The notes under the pieces were generated by a model, which was given only the letters and a program-made list of their open reading frames with translations, was not told the DNA's origin and made no database searches. Both the position numbers and the translations under genes were made by a program. Of a DNA stretch of 64,000 nt, positions 33,652 to 43,015 are shown piece after piece. Location: the NCBI RefSeq assembly GCF_003019815.1, contig NZ_CP027773.1:248001-312000 (forward strand), written 5' to 3'. Within the stretch, counting starts at the first letter, position 1; every line of letters begins with the position of its first letter. Source of the DNA: Variovorax sp. PMC12. Lineage in GTDB: Bacteria > Pseudomonadota > Gammaproteobacteria > Burkholderiales > Burkholderiaceae_C.

Positions 33652-34401
33652 ATGAAGGTTCTGGTACCTGTCAAACGGGTCGTCGATTACAACGTGAAGG
33701 TGCGCGTGAAGAGCGACGGCACCGGGGTGGACATTGCCAACGTCAAGATGAGCATGAACCCCTTCGACGAGATCGCTGTCGAAGAGGCCGTGCGCCTGAA
33801 GGAAAAGGGCGTGGTCACCGAAGTGATCGCCGTCTCCTGCGGTGACGCCAAGTGCCAGGAAACCCTGCGCACCGCGATGGCCATCGGCGCCGACCGCGGC
33901 ATCCTGGTGGAGACCACCGAAGAGCTGCAGCCGCTGGCCGTCGCCAAGCTGCTGAAGGCGCTGGTCGACAAGGAACAGCCCCAGCTGATCATCCTGGGCA
34001 AGCAGGCCATCGACGACGACGCCAACCAGACCGGCCAGATGCTGGCTGCCCTGGCCGACCTGCCGCAGGCCACCTTCGCCTCCAAGGTCGAAGTCGCCGG
34101 CGACAAGGCCACCGTGACGCGTGAAGTCGACGGCGGTCTGGAAACCATCTCCCTGAGCCTGCCTGCAGTCATCACCACCGACCTGCGCCTGAACGAGCCG
34201 CGCTACGTGACGCTGCCGAACATCATGAAGGCCAAGAAGAAGCAGCTGGACACGGTCAAGCCCGAGGACCTGGGCGTCAATGTGAAGCCGCGCCTGAAGA
34301 CGCTGAAGGTCGCGGAGCCGCCGAAGCGCGGTGCCGGCATCAAGGTGCCCGACGTTGCAACGCTGGTGGACAAACTGAAGAACGAAGCGAAGGTGATCTG
34401 A
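33652..34401 (+). CDS. etfB: electron transfer flavoprotein subunit beta
   Basis: Small subunit (249 residues) of the ETF heterodimer, which carries electrons from acyl-CoA dehydrogenases to ETF-quinone oxidoreductase and binds AMP. It starts MKVLVPVKRVVDYNVKVRVK and holds the beta-subunit signature at about 170-190 (the segment after VDGGLETISLSLPAV, with TTDLRLNEPRYVTLP). The ATG at 33652 gives the conserved start; a frame opening at 33628 is longer by eight residues and unlikely. etfA follows after 2 bp. Confidence 0.97.
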   Translation: MKVLVPVKRVVDYNVKVRVKSDGTGVDIANVKMSMNPFDEIAVEEAVRLKEKGVVTEVIAVSCGDAKCQETLRTAMAIGADRGILVETTEELQPLAVAKLLKALVDKEQPQLIILGKQAIDDDANQTGQMLAALADLPQATFASKVEVAGDKATVTREVDGGLETISLSLPAVITTDLRLNEPRYVTLPNIMKAKKKQLDTVKPEDLGVNVKPRLKTLKVAEPPKRGAGIKVPDVATLVDKLKNEAKVI

Positions 34402-34403
34402 AC

Positions 34404-35336
34404 ATGACCGCACTTGTTATTGCCGAACACGACCACGCCAGCATCAAGCCGGCGACCCTCAACACCGTGACCGCGGCGCTGGCTTGCGGCGGTGAAGTGC
34501 ACGTGCTGGTGGCCGGCGCCAACGCCGCCGAAGCGGCCAAGGCCGCCGCCCAGATCGCCGGCGTGACCAAGGTCATCGCCGCCGACAGCCCCAGCCTGGC
34601 AGAGAACCTGGCCGAGAACGTCGCAGCCCAGGTGCTGGCGATCGCATCCAACTACAGCCACATCCTGTTCCCCTCGACCGCCAACGGCAAGAACGTCGCT
34701 CCGCGCGTGGCCGCCAAGCTGGACGTGGCGCAGATCAGCGACATCACCAAGGTCGACAGCCCCGACACCTTCGAGCGCCCGATCTACGCCGGCAATGCGA
34801 TTGCCACCGTGCAGAGCAGCGACGCCACTAAGGTGATCACCGTTCGCACGACCGGCTTCGACGCCGCAGCCGCCACGGGTGGCAGCGCCACCGTCGAAAC
34901 CGCTGAAGGCGTCGCAGACAGCGGCAAGAGCAGCTTCGTGGGCCGTGAAGTGACGAAGAGCGACCGCCCCGAGCTGACCGCCGCCAAGATCATCGTCTCC
35001 GGTGGCCGTGCGCTGGGCAGCGCAGAGAAGTTCACCGAAGTGATGACGCCGCTGGCCGACAAGCTGAACGCGGGCCTGGGTGCCAGCCGTGCAGCCGTCG
35101 ACGCGGGCTACGCCCCGAACGACTGGCAAGTGGGCCAGACGGGCAAGATCGTCGCGCCGCAGCTGTACATCGCGGCGGGCATCTCGGGCGCCATCCAGCA
35201 CTTGGCCGGAATGAAGGACTCGAAGGTCATCGTCGCGATCAACAAGGACGAAGAAGCGCCGATCTTCTCGGTGGCCGACTACGGCCTGGTGGCCGACCTG
35301 TTCACGGCCGTGCCGGAACTGGTGAAAGCGCTCTGA
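34404..35336 (+). CDS. etfA: electron transfer flavoprotein subunit alpha
   Basis: Large, FAD-binding subunit of ETF, 310 residues. The C-terminal FAD domain is clear: VSGGRALGSAEKF (about 193-205), the Gly-Gln-Thr-Gly of QVGQTGKIVAPQLYIA and GISGAIQHLAGMKDSKVIVA, then NKDEEAPIF. It is translated with etfB (2-bp gap) and followed by a terminator at 35359, so etfBA is a self-contained unit. The acyl-CoA dehydrogenase encoded next is a natural electron donor. Confidence 0.97.
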   Translation: MTALVIAEHDHASIKPATLNTVTAALACGGEVHVLVAGANAAEAAKAAAQIAGVTKVIAADSPSLAENLAENVAAQVLAIASNYSHILFPSTANGKNVAPRVAAKLDVAQISDITKVDSPDTFERPIYAGNAIATVQSSDATKVITVRTTGFDAAAATGGSATVETAEGVADSGKSSFVGREVTKSDRPELTAAKIIVSGGRALGSAEKFTEVMTPLADKLNAGLGASRAAVDAGYAPNDWQVGQTGKIVAPQLYIAAGISGAIQHLAGMKDSKVIVAINKDEEAPIFSVADYGLVADLFTAVPELVKAL

Positions 35337-35358
35337 TCGCATTGCCGCACTGAGCCAG

Positions 35359-35384
35359 AGGGCATCGTTCGCGATGCCCTTTTC
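35359..35384 (+). terminator. rho-independent terminator of etfBA
   Basis: Perfect 9-bp stem AGGGCATCG/CGATGCCCT around a stable TTCG tetraloop, followed by a short T run, 23 bp after the etfA stop codon. Confidence 0.85.
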
Positions 35385-35410
35385 GTATCCGCTGTATCTG
35401 GAGACAAGAC

Positions 35411-37201
35411 ATGAGCTACACCGCCCCCATCAAGGACATGCTGTTCGACATCGAGCACCTGGCCAACATCGGCGAGATCGCCAAGCTGCCCGGCTTCGAG
35501 GAGGCCGGCCTCGAAACCGCGCAGGCCGTGCTCGAGGAGTGCGCCCGTTTCAACCAGGACGTGGTGGCGCCGCTGAACATCGCGGGCGACCGCAACCCCT
35601 CGTCGTTCAAGGACGGTGCCGTCGCCACCACGCCGGGCTTCAAGGAAGCCTTTGCGCAGTACGTGTCGGGCGGCTGGCAGGGCCTGCAGCATCCTTCGGA
35701 CTTCGGCGGCCAGGGCCTGCCCAAGACCATCGGCGCGGCCTGCGGCGAGATGCTCAACTCGGCCAACATGAGCTTCGCGCTGTGTCCGCTGCTGAGCGAC
35801 GGCGCCATCGAGGCGCTGCTCACGGCCGGCTCCGACGAGCTGAAGGCGGTGTATCTCGAAAAGCTCGTGAGCGGCCAGTGGACCGGCACGATGAACCTCA
35901 CCGAGCCGCAGGCCGGCAGCGACCTGGCCATGGTGCGCAGCCGCGCGGAGCCGCAGCCCGACGGCACCTACAAGGTGTTCGGCACCAAGATCTTCATCAC
36001 CTACGGTGAGCACGACATGGCCGAGAACATCGTGCACCTGGTGCTTGCGCGCGTGACCGGCGCGCCCGAAGGCGTGAAGGGCATCAGCCTGTTCGTGGTG
36101 CCCAAGTTCCTCGTGAACAAGGACGGCTCCCTGGGCGAGCGCAACGACGTGCATTGCGTGAGCATCGAGCACAAGATGGGCATCAAGGCCTCGCCCACCG
36201 CGGTGCTGCAGTACGGCGACAACGGCGGTGCCGTCGGCTATCTCGTAGGCCAGGAGAACCGCGGCCTGGAGTACATGTTCATCATGATGAACTCCGCGCG
36301 CTACGCCGTGGGCATGCAGGGCATCGCGATTGCCGAGCGCGCCTACCAGCACGCCGTGGCCTACGCCAAGGACCGCGTGCAGAGCCGCCCGGTCGACGGC
36401 TCCATCAACGCCAGCGCACCGATCATTCACCACCCCGACGTCAAGCGCATGCTGATGACGATGCGCGCCTACACCGAAGGCTGCCGCGCGATGGCCAGCG
36501 TGGCCGCCGCCGCCTACGACGCCGCGCACCACCATTCCGATGCCGACGCGCGCAAGCAGAACCAGGCCTTCTATGAGTTCATGGTGCCGCTGGTCAAGGG
36601 CTACAGCACCGAGATGAGCCTGGAAGTGACATCGCTCGGCGTGCAGGTGCATGGCGGCATGGGCTTCATCGAGGAGACCGGCGCCGCGCAGTACTACCGC
36701 GACGCGAAGATCCTCACCATCTACGAAGGCACCACCGCCATCCAGGCCAACGACCTCGTGGGCCGCAAGACCGCGCGCGACGGCGGCCAGACCGCCAAGG
36801 CGATTGCCGCGCAGATCGAGAAGACCGAAGCCGAGCTGGCCAAGAGCGACAACCCCGCCGCGGTCGCCGTGCTCAAGCGCCTGAAGGCCGCGCGCCTGGC
36901 GTTCGTCGAAGTGGTCGACTTCGTGGCCGGGCAGACCAAGGCATCGCCCAACGCCGTGTTCGCCGGCAGCGTGCCCTACCTGATGCTCGCGGGCAACCTG
37001 GTGGCCGGCTGGCAGCTCGCGCGCTCGCTGATCATTGCGCAGGACCTGGCCTCGCGCAGCTTCGACACCGACTTCATGCTGGCCAAGGTAGCCACCGCGC
37101 GCTTCTACGCCGAGCACATCCTGAACAAGGTGCCGGGCATGCGCGACAGCATCGTCGACGGCGCCGAGAGCGTCACGGCACTCGCGCTCGACGCGTTCTG
37201 A
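35411..37201 (+). CDS. acyl-CoA dehydrogenase, long form (DmdC-like)
   Basis: 596-residue flavoprotein that introduces the alpha-beta double bond in an acyl-CoA and passes electrons to ETF. Length and the extra C-terminal domain (about 470-596) match the subgroup annotated as 3-methylmercaptopropionyl-CoA dehydrogenase, but the substrate may be an ordinary acyl-CoA. Core features: MNLTEPQAGSDLAMVRSRAE (about 161-180), KIFITYGEHDMAENI, YAVGMQGIAIAERAYQHA and the catalytic Glu in TIYEGTTAIQANDL (near 439). It stands just after etfBA, behind the terminator. Confidence 0.93.
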   Translation: MSYTAPIKDMLFDIEHLANIGEIAKLPGFEEAGLETAQAVLEECARFNQDVVAPLNIAGDRNPSSFKDGAVATTPGFKEAFAQYVSGGWQGLQHPSDFGGQGLPKTIGAACGEMLNSANMSFALCPLLSDGAIEALLTAGSDELKAVYLEKLVSGQWTGTMNLTEPQAGSDLAMVRSRAEPQPDGTYKVFGTKIFITYGEHDMAENIVHLVLARVTGAPEGVKGISLFVVPKFLVNKDGSLGERNDVHCVSIEHKMGIKASPTAVLQYGDNGGAVGYLVGQENRGLEYMFIMMNSARYAVGMQGIAIAERAYQHAVAYAKDRVQSRPVDGSINASAPIIHHPDVKRMLMTMRAYTEGCRAMASVAAAAYDAAHHHSDADARKQNQAFYEFMVPLVKGYSTEMSLEVTSLGVQVHGGMGFIEETGAAQYYRDAKILTIYEGTTAIQANDLVGRKTARDGGQTAKAIAAQIEKTEAELAKSDNPAAVAVLKRLKAARLAFVEVVDFVAGQTKASPNAVFAGSVPYLMLAGNLVAGWQLARSLIIAQDLASRSFDTDFMLAKVATARFYAEHILNKVPGMRDSIVDGAESVTALALDAF

Positions 37202-37208
37202 CGCGCGC

Positions 37209-37243
37209 GGCCGCTGTCGCCCATCTGACGGGCTGCAGCGGCC
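37209..37243 (+). terminator. possible terminator after the acyl-CoA dehydrogenase gene
   Basis: Stem GGCCGCTG/CAGCGGCC with an inner GCCC/GGGC stem, eight bases after the stop codon, followed by a pyrimidine run (TCTCTCTCTT) rather than pure T. It may pause or terminate transcription. Confidence 0.45.
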
Positions 37244-37282
37244 TCTCTCTCTTATAAAACCGAACCCATTCCCGGAGACGAC

Positions 37283-38245
37283 ATGTCCAAGCTGCCCCCC
37301 GTACTCGCGAACCTGCCGCTGCCGATCATCGGCTCGCCGCTGTTCATCATCAGCAACCCCAAGCTCGTGATTGCGCAATGCAAGGCGGGCGTGGTCGGCT
37401 CGATGCCCGCGCTCAACGCGCGCCCCGCGGCGCAGCTTGAAGAGTGGCTGATCGAGATCACCGAAGAACTGGCTGCCTACAACAAGGCCAACCCCGACAA
37501 GCCCGCGGCGCCCTTCGCCATCAACCAGATCGTGCACAAGAGCAACGACCGGCTCGAGCACGACATGGAGATGGTCGTGAAGTACAAGGTGCCGATCGTC
37601 ATCACCTCGCTGGGCGCGCGCACCGACGTGAACGACGCGGTGCACAGCTACGGCGGCGTCACCCTGCACGACATCATCAACAACAAGTTCGCGCAGAAGG
37701 CGGTGGAGAAGGGCGCCGACGGCATCATCGCCGTGGCTGCCGGTGCCGGCGGCCATGCGGGCGTGAAGAGCCCGTTCGCGCTGGTGCAGGAAATTCGCCA
37801 GTGGTTCGACGGCCCGATCGCGCTGTCGGGTTCCATCGCCACCGGCGGCGCGGTGCTCGCGGCGCAGGCCATGGGTGCCGACTTCGCCTACATCGGCACG
37901 GCCTTCATCGCGACCGAGGAAGCCCGCGCGAGCGACGAATACAAGCAGGCCATCGTCGACGGCAATTCCGACGACATCGTCTACTCGAACCTGTTCACCG
38001 GCGTGCACGGCAACTACCTCGCCCCGAGCATCGTCAAGGCGGGCATGGACCCGGCCAACCTGCCCGAAGGCGACCTCAAGACCATGAACTTCGCGACCGG
38101 CGACGGCAGCAAAGCCAAGGCCTGGAAAGACATCTGGGGCTCGGGCCAGGGCATCGGCGCCGTGACCGAAGTGGCCAGCGCCGCGGCCTTCATCGAGAAG
38201 CTCAAGCGCGAGTACCAGGAAGCAAGGCAGCGGTTGGCGCTTTGA
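37283..38245 (+). CDS. nitronate monooxygenase / 2-nitropropane dioxygenase-family flavoprotein
   Basis: 320-residue FMN TIM-barrel protein of the NPD/FabK-like group. These oxidise nitronates or act as enoyl reductases. Motifs include PLPIIGSPLFIISNPKLVIA near the N-terminus, FAINQIVHKSND (about 73-84), IIAVAAGAGGHAG (about 149-161, the FMN phosphate/His region), ALSGSIATGGAVLAAQAMGA and DFAYIGTAFIATEEARAS (about 199-216). Such genes often accompany acyl-CoA dehydrogenases in Burkholderiales. Its stop is overlapped by a TTG start for the next gene. Confidence 0.9.
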   Translation: MSKLPPVLANLPLPIIGSPLFIISNPKLVIAQCKAGVVGSMPALNARPAAQLEEWLIEITEELAAYNKANPDKPAAPFAINQIVHKSNDRLEHDMEMVVKYKVPIVITSLGARTDVNDAVHSYGGVTLHDIINNKFAQKAVEKGADGIIAVAAGAGGHAGVKSPFALVQEIRQWFDGPIALSGSIATGGAVLAAQAMGADFAYIGTAFIATEEARASDEYKQAIVDGNSDDIVYSNLFTGVHGNYLAPSIVKAGMDPANLPEGDLKTMNFATGDGSKAKAWKDIWGSGQGIGAVTEVASAAAFIEKLKREYQEARQRLAL

Positions 38246-39417
38246 CCGCCGTCGCGAACGGCGCGGCGCCCGTCGCCCCGGCGCCGTCGCCATCGGCGGG
38301 ACGCATGCCGCTGCTCGATGCGGCAAAGGGCATTGCGTGCGCCGTGATCGTCGGGCACCACCTGTCGCGCTACGGCCCCATGCCGGCCGGCGCGTATGCG
38401 CTCGCGCCCGATTTCTTCGCCTGGCTGTCCAACGAGGGGCGGCTGGCGGTGCAGGTGTTCCTGGTGATCGCCGGCTTCCTGGCCGCGGCGAGCCTCGCGC
38501 CCGACGGCATGCTGCGCGTCGACCGGCCGGTAGCGCGGATCCTGCAGCGCTACGGGCGGCTGGTGATGCCGTACCTGGCCGCGCTCACCGTGTGCGTGCT
38601 CGTTGCGGCGGTCGTGCGGCCGTGGCTCGATGAGGAAGTGGTACCCGCCGCGCCCACCTTCGGGCAACTGGTGGCGCACGGGCTGCTGCTGCAGGACTTG
38701 CTGGGCTATGAGTCGCTGTCGACCGGTGTCTGGTACGTGGCCATCGACTTCCAGCTGTTCGCGCTCGCGCTTGCGCTGGTCGGGCTGCCCACGCTGCTGC
38801 AGCGTCCCGCCGGCGCGGTGCATGCGAGCCTGTCGGCGCGCTGGTTGCCCGTGGCGCTGGTGCTGGGGCTGGCCGTGGCATCGCTCGCGCTGTTCAACCG
38901 CAACGCGGGGCTGGACGACACCGCTTTCTATTTCTTCGGCACCTACGGCCTGGGCATGCTGGTGTTCTGGATCGGCCGCGCCACGCGCTTCAGCACCTGG
39001 CAGGGCGCGGTCGCGCTGCTGGCCCTGGTGGGGGCGGGCGCGCTCGCCATCGACTGGCGCAGCCGCATCGCCACCGCCCTGGTGACGGCGCTGCTGATCG
39101 CGGTCGCGCAGCGCCGGCACTGGTTGTCGCCGGCGCATTGGCCGGCGCTGGCCGTGCCGCTGCAGCGGCTGGGGCGCATGTCTTATTCGCTGTTCCTGAT
39201 CCACTTTCCGGTGCTGCTCGCCATGAACGCGGCGGTGGCGAATGCCGGGCCGCACGGCGCATGGTTCGATGCGGCCGGCCTGGTCGCGACCTTTGCCCTG
39301 TCGATCGCAGCGGCGGCGCTCCTGTACCGCTGGGTCGAGTCGCGCCCGGCCTCGTGGCGCGGCGTGTTCATGCTTTTTGCCGCGTTGCTGGTCAGCGGAA
39401 TAGCTGTTTCTTACTAG
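38242..39417 (+). CDS. acyltransferase-3 family membrane protein
   Basis: About 391-residue polytopic membrane protein of the acyltransferase 3 (OafA/NodX-like) family, which O-acylates sugars or lipids at the membrane. The family start LLDAAKGIACAVIVGHHLSR contains the catalytic-type His near residue 40. Around ten hydrophobic segments follow, with LGRMSYSLFLIHFPVLL near the C-terminus, also typical. Start choice is uncertain: TTG at 38242 overlaps the upstream stop; ATG at 38305 would remove 21 residues of Ala/Pro-rich leader. Confidence 0.85.
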   Translation: MTAVANGAAPVAPAPSPSAGRMPLLDAAKGIACAVIVGHHLSRYGPMPAGAYALAPDFFAWLSNEGRLAVQVFLVIAGFLAAASLAPDGMLRVDRPVARILQRYGRLVMPYLAALTVCVLVAAVVRPWLDEEVVPAAPTFGQLVAHGLLLQDLLGYESLSTGVWYVAIDFQLFALALALVGLPTLLQRPAGAVHASLSARWLPVALVLGLAVASLALFNRNAGLDDTAFYFFGTYGLGMLVFWIGRATRFSTWQGAVALLALVGAGALAIDWRSRIATALVTALLIAVAQRRHWLSPAHWPALAVPLQRLGRMSYSLFLIHFPVLLAMNAAVANAGPHGAWFDAAGLVATFALSIAAAALLYRWVESRPASWRGVFMLFAALLVSGIAVSY

Positions 39418-39537
39418 CCCCGGGGCGCTCCGCGCGGGCGCCCGGGCTGAATCTTCCCGAACGTGTTGCGTTCGAGCGCCGGACCGTGCAGTCTGCGGGC
39501 TCGTCAGTGGCTCCCGTCTCCGGTATGATTGTGGAAA

Positions 39538-39555
39538 TTTCAGTAAATACTGAAA
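39538..39555. promoter_or_regulatory. candidate operator upstream of cydD
   Basis: Perfect dyad TTTCAGTA-AA-TACTGAAA in an AT-rich patch, ending 17 bp before the cydD ATG. It is a good candidate for a repressor site controlling cydDCABX. The convergent GbsR/MarR regulator gene at 46009 is a possible binder; its own leader holds a looser TTTCCGGA...TTCCGAAA pattern near 46627-46645. Confidence 0.5.
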
Positions 39556-39572
39556 ATCCAAGAAAACAAGGA

Positions 39573-41261
39573 ATGGCCCAGCACTCGCACCCCCGATCGC
39601 CGTTGAAGGCTTTCGCGTCGCCCGACGTCGGCGGGGTGGTGCAAGGCGCTGCCGCGCTGCTTTGGCTGCCGCAGGCGGCCCTGCTGGCGATGGCGGTGCA
39701 GGGGCTGGCGTCGGGGCAGGGCCTTCGCGCGGTGTGGCTGCCGGCCGGCGCGATCCTGCTGCTGGGCTTGTTGCGCGCCGCCTGCGAGGCCTGGGGCGCA
39801 CGCCGGACCTTCGGCCGCGCACGGGCCCGGCTCAGCGCACTGCGCGCGCAGACGGCCGAGGCATTGGCCGACGGATCTCCGCTGGACCGGGGCCGCGCGC
39901 CTTCGGGCAAGGCCGCCAGCGTGCTTGCGGAACAGGCGGAGGCGCTGGTGCCTTACCTCGTGCGCTACCAGCCGGCGCGTTGGCGCGCGACGGTCGTGCC
40001 GGTCTTCATTCTTGGCGCGGTGGCCTGCTTCTCGTGGGTGGCTGCGCTGGTGCTGCTGGTCGCGGCGCCGCTGATCCCGATCTTCATGGCCATCGTCGGC
40101 TGGCGCGCCAAGGCCGCGAGCGAGGCGCAGATGGTCGAGATGGGCAGCATGAACGCCTTCCTGCTCGACCGCCTGCGCGGCCTGGCGACCCTGCGCGCGC
40201 TCGATGCCGTCGACGCCACGGCGCACCGGCTCGGCGATGCCGCGCAGTCGCTGCGCGTGCGGACGATGTCGGTGCTGCGCATCGCATTTCTCTCGTCGGC
40301 CGTGATGGAGCTTTTCTCGGCCCTGGGCGTGGCGATGGTGGCGGCATATGTCGGCTTCCACCTGCTGGGCTCGCTCGGCTTCGGGACCTGGGGGCGAACG
40401 CTGAGCCTGGGCGAGGGGCTGTTCGTCCTGCTGCTGGCGCCGGCTTTCTTCGAGCCGCTGCGCGAGCTGTCGGCGGTGTGGCACGACCGGGCGGCGGGCG
40501 AGGCGGCACTCCAGGCGCTCGATGGGCTGCAGCAGAACACGCTGCCATTGCCCGGCGCGAGCGCGTCGCTCAAGCGTGCGGCCACGGGCGCCGCCGGCGC
40601 CGCGCCCGCCGTCGCCGTCCACGGCCTGCATTTCTCCTGGCCGGGAGAAACGAATCCGGTCTTCGACGGCCTGGAGCTTCGCGTTGCGGCCGGTGAACAC
40701 ATCGCGCTGGCCGGGCCCAGCGGCTCGGGCAAGACGGCTTTGCTGTCGCTGCTCGCGGGCCTCGTGCCGGCGGCGCGCGGCGAGATCTCGATCGGCGGCG
40801 TGCCGCTCACCGATCACACGGTTGCCGCGCTGCGCCAGCGCATGGCGTGGATGGGTCAGGCGCCGCACGTCTTCGCCGGATCGGTAGAGGCCAATGTGGC
40901 CTTGGGCCGCGAGGACGTCGGCACGCCCCGCGTGGCCGAGGCCATGCGCTTCGCCTCGCTCGACGCCGTGGCGCAGGCGCATCCCGGCACGGCGCTGGGC
41001 GAGGGCGGGCGCGGCCTTTCAGGGGGCGAGGCCGTGCGGCTTGCGCTGGCCCGCATCGCGGTGCATCCGCACGCCGACCTGCTGCTGGTCGACGAGCCGA
41101 CCGCGCACCTCGATTCCGAGACCGCCGCCCGCGTGGCCGACGCCTTGGTCGAACTGGCACGCGGCAAGACGCTGATCGTCGCCACGCACGACCCCGCGCT
41201 CGCGGCGCGCATGGACCGCGTGGTGAGCCTCGGCGCCCAAGCCATGGAGAAGGCCGCATGA
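39573..41261 (+). CDS. cydD: thiol reductant ABC exporter subunit CydD
   Basis: 562-residue half-transporter with membrane and ATPase domains fused. With CydC it exports glutathione/cysteine to the periplasm, needed for cytochrome bd assembly. Six hydrophobic segments lie within residues 25-300. The nucleotide-binding part shows GPSGSGKTALLSLLAG (about 382-397), LSGGEAVRLALARIA and LLLVDEPTAHLD. ATG 39573 has AAGGA just before it; the frame is open further upstream but that DNA belongs to the previous gene. It overlaps cydC by 4 bp. Confidence 0.93.
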   Translation: MAQHSHPRSPLKAFASPDVGGVVQGAAALLWLPQAALLAMAVQGLASGQGLRAVWLPAGAILLLGLLRAACEAWGARRTFGRARARLSALRAQTAEALADGSPLDRGRAPSGKAASVLAEQAEALVPYLVRYQPARWRATVVPVFILGAVACFSWVAALVLLVAAPLIPIFMAIVGWRAKAASEAQMVEMGSMNAFLLDRLRGLATLRALDAVDATAHRLGDAAQSLRVRTMSVLRIAFLSSAVMELFSALGVAMVAAYVGFHLLGSLGFGTWGRTLSLGEGLFVLLLAPAFFEPLRELSAVWHDRAAGEAALQALDGLQQNTLPLPGASASLKRAATGAAGAAPAVAVHGLHFSWPGETNPVFDGLELRVAAGEHIALAGPSGSGKTALLSLLAGLVPAARGEISIGGVPLTDHTVAALRQRMAWMGQAPHVFAGSVEANVALGREDVGTPRVAEAMRFASLDAVAQAHPGTALGEGGRGLSGGEAVRLALARIAVHPHADLLLVDEPTAHLDSETAARVADALVELARGKTLIVATHDPALAARMDRVVSLGAQAMEKAA

Positions 41262-42973
41262 GCGCCCGCAGAAACAACACTGCGCAGTGGCGCGAGCTGC
41301 GGCTGGTGCTGCGCCCCTTCTTCGCCGAACAGCCCCGCGCGCTGCTGCTGGGTGGCCTGCTTGCTGCCGTCACCGTGCTTGCGGGGATGGCGCTGCTCGG
41401 CCTCTCCGGCTGGTTCATCACGGCCACAGCACTGGCCGGCCTGCATGCGGCCACGGCTTTCACCTTCGACGTGTTCATGCCCTCGGCCGGGATCCGGCTG
41501 CTCGCACTGGGCCGAACGGCTTCGCGCTACGGCGAGCGGCTCGTCACGCACGACGCGACCTTCGGCGTGCTTGCGTCGCTGCGCGTGCGCCTGTTCCGTG
41601 GCTGGGCGGGGCCCGATGCGGCGCGCGCCTTGCTGATGCGTCCGGCGCGCCTGCTGTTCCGCCTCACGTCGGACATCGATGCGCTCGAATCGCTTTACCT
41701 GCGCCTGCTGGTGCCCGCTGCCGCGGCGTTGGGCGCGGCGTTGCTCGCGGGCGTGGTGCTCGGCTTCATGAATGCGGCGCTGGGCGCGGCGCTGGCGCTG
41801 TGGCTGGTGATCAGCGGATGGGGCATTGCCTTGCTCGTGGCGCGGCGCGCTCGTTGGCCTGCCATTCGGCGCGCGCACGCCATCGAAGCCTTGCGCGCTC
41901 GAGCGGTCGATCTCGTCGCGGGCCAGACCGACCTGGTGATGGCAGGCCGCATCGACGCGCAGCGCGAGGCGCTGATGCGCGCCGATGCGCAACTCGCCAA
42001 GGCCGATCTCGCATTGAACCGGCTGGAGGCCGCTTCCGGCTTCGCCTACGGCAGCGCGGGCACGCTGACCCTCGTTGGGGTGCTGCTCATCGTTGGAACG
42101 CTCGTCAGCGAGGGTCTGATCGGTGCACCGGCGGCTGCATTGGCATTGCTGGTGGCGCTCACGGCGACCGAGCCTTTCGCGGCGCTGCGCCGTGGCGCGC
42201 TCGATGCCGGGCGCACCTGGCTTGCGGTGCGGCGCCTCGCACCGCGCATGGCGTCTTCAGACGACGATGCAGCGACGGCGAAGCCCGAAGGCGATGCGCC
42301 CTTCGCGTTGCAGTTGAAGAACGTCAGCGTCGCGCACCCCGGCAGCCGCACGGAGGTCTTGAGCGACGTGTCGCTCACCTTGCGCGCCGGCGAGCGCGTC
42401 GCGGTTGTCGGCGCGAGCGGCGCTGGCAAGTCGACGTTGCTGGCTGCCGTCGCCGCCGAACTCACGCCGCAAGCCGGCCATGTGAGCGCGCAGCCGGCCT
42501 GCCTGCTGACCCAGCGCACCGAACTCTTCCAGGACAGCCTGCGCGACAACCTCCGCCTGGCCGACCCCGCCGCGAGCGACGAGCGCCTGTGGGCCGTGCT
42601 GCAAGCCGCCGGCCTCGACGCCGATGTGCGTGCCCTCTCGACCGGCCTCGACACCCGTCTCGGCGAAGGCGGCCTGGGCCTTTCCGGCGGCCAGTCGCGC
42701 CGGCTCGCGCTGGCCCGCCTGCTGCTGCGCCCCGTGCCGCTGTGGCTGCTCGACGAACCGACCGAGGCGCTCGACGCCGCCGTCGCGCACGACGTGCTGC
42801 AGTGCCTCGCGCAACACGCCGGAACGCGCACCCTGCTGATCGCCACGCACCTGCGCCGCGAGGCCGCGCTGGCCGACCGGCTCGTGTGCATGCGGCACGG
42901 CCGCATCGTTGCCGACCTGCGCCGCGGAAGCGATGCCTTCGATGCGGTGCTGCGCGGCCTGCGCCCGGATTGA
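41258..42973 (+). CDS. cydC: thiol reductant ABC exporter subunit CydC
   Basis: 571-residue partner of CydD. The N-terminal half is membrane-embedded (for example LLGGLLAAVTVLAGMALLGL, AAALGAALLAGVVLGFMNAAL). FMPSAGIRLLALGRTASRYGERLVTHD is split over about residues 69-95 and is highly characteristic of CydC. ATPase motifs: GASGAGKSTLLAAVA (about 384-398), LSGGQSRRLALARLL and LWLLDEPTEALD. ATGA overlap with cydD; cydA begins 42 bp later. Confidence 0.93.
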   Translation: MSARRNNTAQWRELRLVLRPFFAEQPRALLLGGLLAAVTVLAGMALLGLSGWFITATALAGLHAATAFTFDVFMPSAGIRLLALGRTASRYGERLVTHDATFGVLASLRVRLFRGWAGPDAARALLMRPARLLFRLTSDIDALESLYLRLLVPAAAALGAALLAGVVLGFMNAALGAALALWLVISGWGIALLVARRARWPAIRRAHAIEALRARAVDLVAGQTDLVMAGRIDAQREALMRADAQLAKADLALNRLEAASGFAYGSAGTLTLVGVLLIVGTLVSEGLIGAPAAALALLVALTATEPFAALRRGALDAGRTWLAVRRLAPRMASSDDDAATAKPEGDAPFALQLKNVSVAHPGSRTEVLSDVSLTLRAGERVAVVGASGAGKSTLLAAVAAELTPQAGHVSAQPACLLTQRTELFQDSLRDNLRLADPAASDERLWAVLQAAGLDADVRALSTGLDTRLGEGGLGLSGGQSRRLALARLLLRPVPLWLLDEPTEALDAAVAHDVLQCLAQHAGTRTLLIATHLRREAALADRLVCMRHGRIVADLRRGSDAFDAVLRGLRPD

Positions 42974-43015
42974 ACCGAAGAAAAACAGAAAACAGGGAAC
43001 ACAAAGGAAGATCTC

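Noticed and set aside
35279..38326. 1015-codon minus-strand frame opposite the acyl-CoA dehydrogenase and nitronate monooxygenase genes
   Set aside because: His/Val/Ala/Gly-rich shadow frame with no motifs, across three convincing plus-strand genes.
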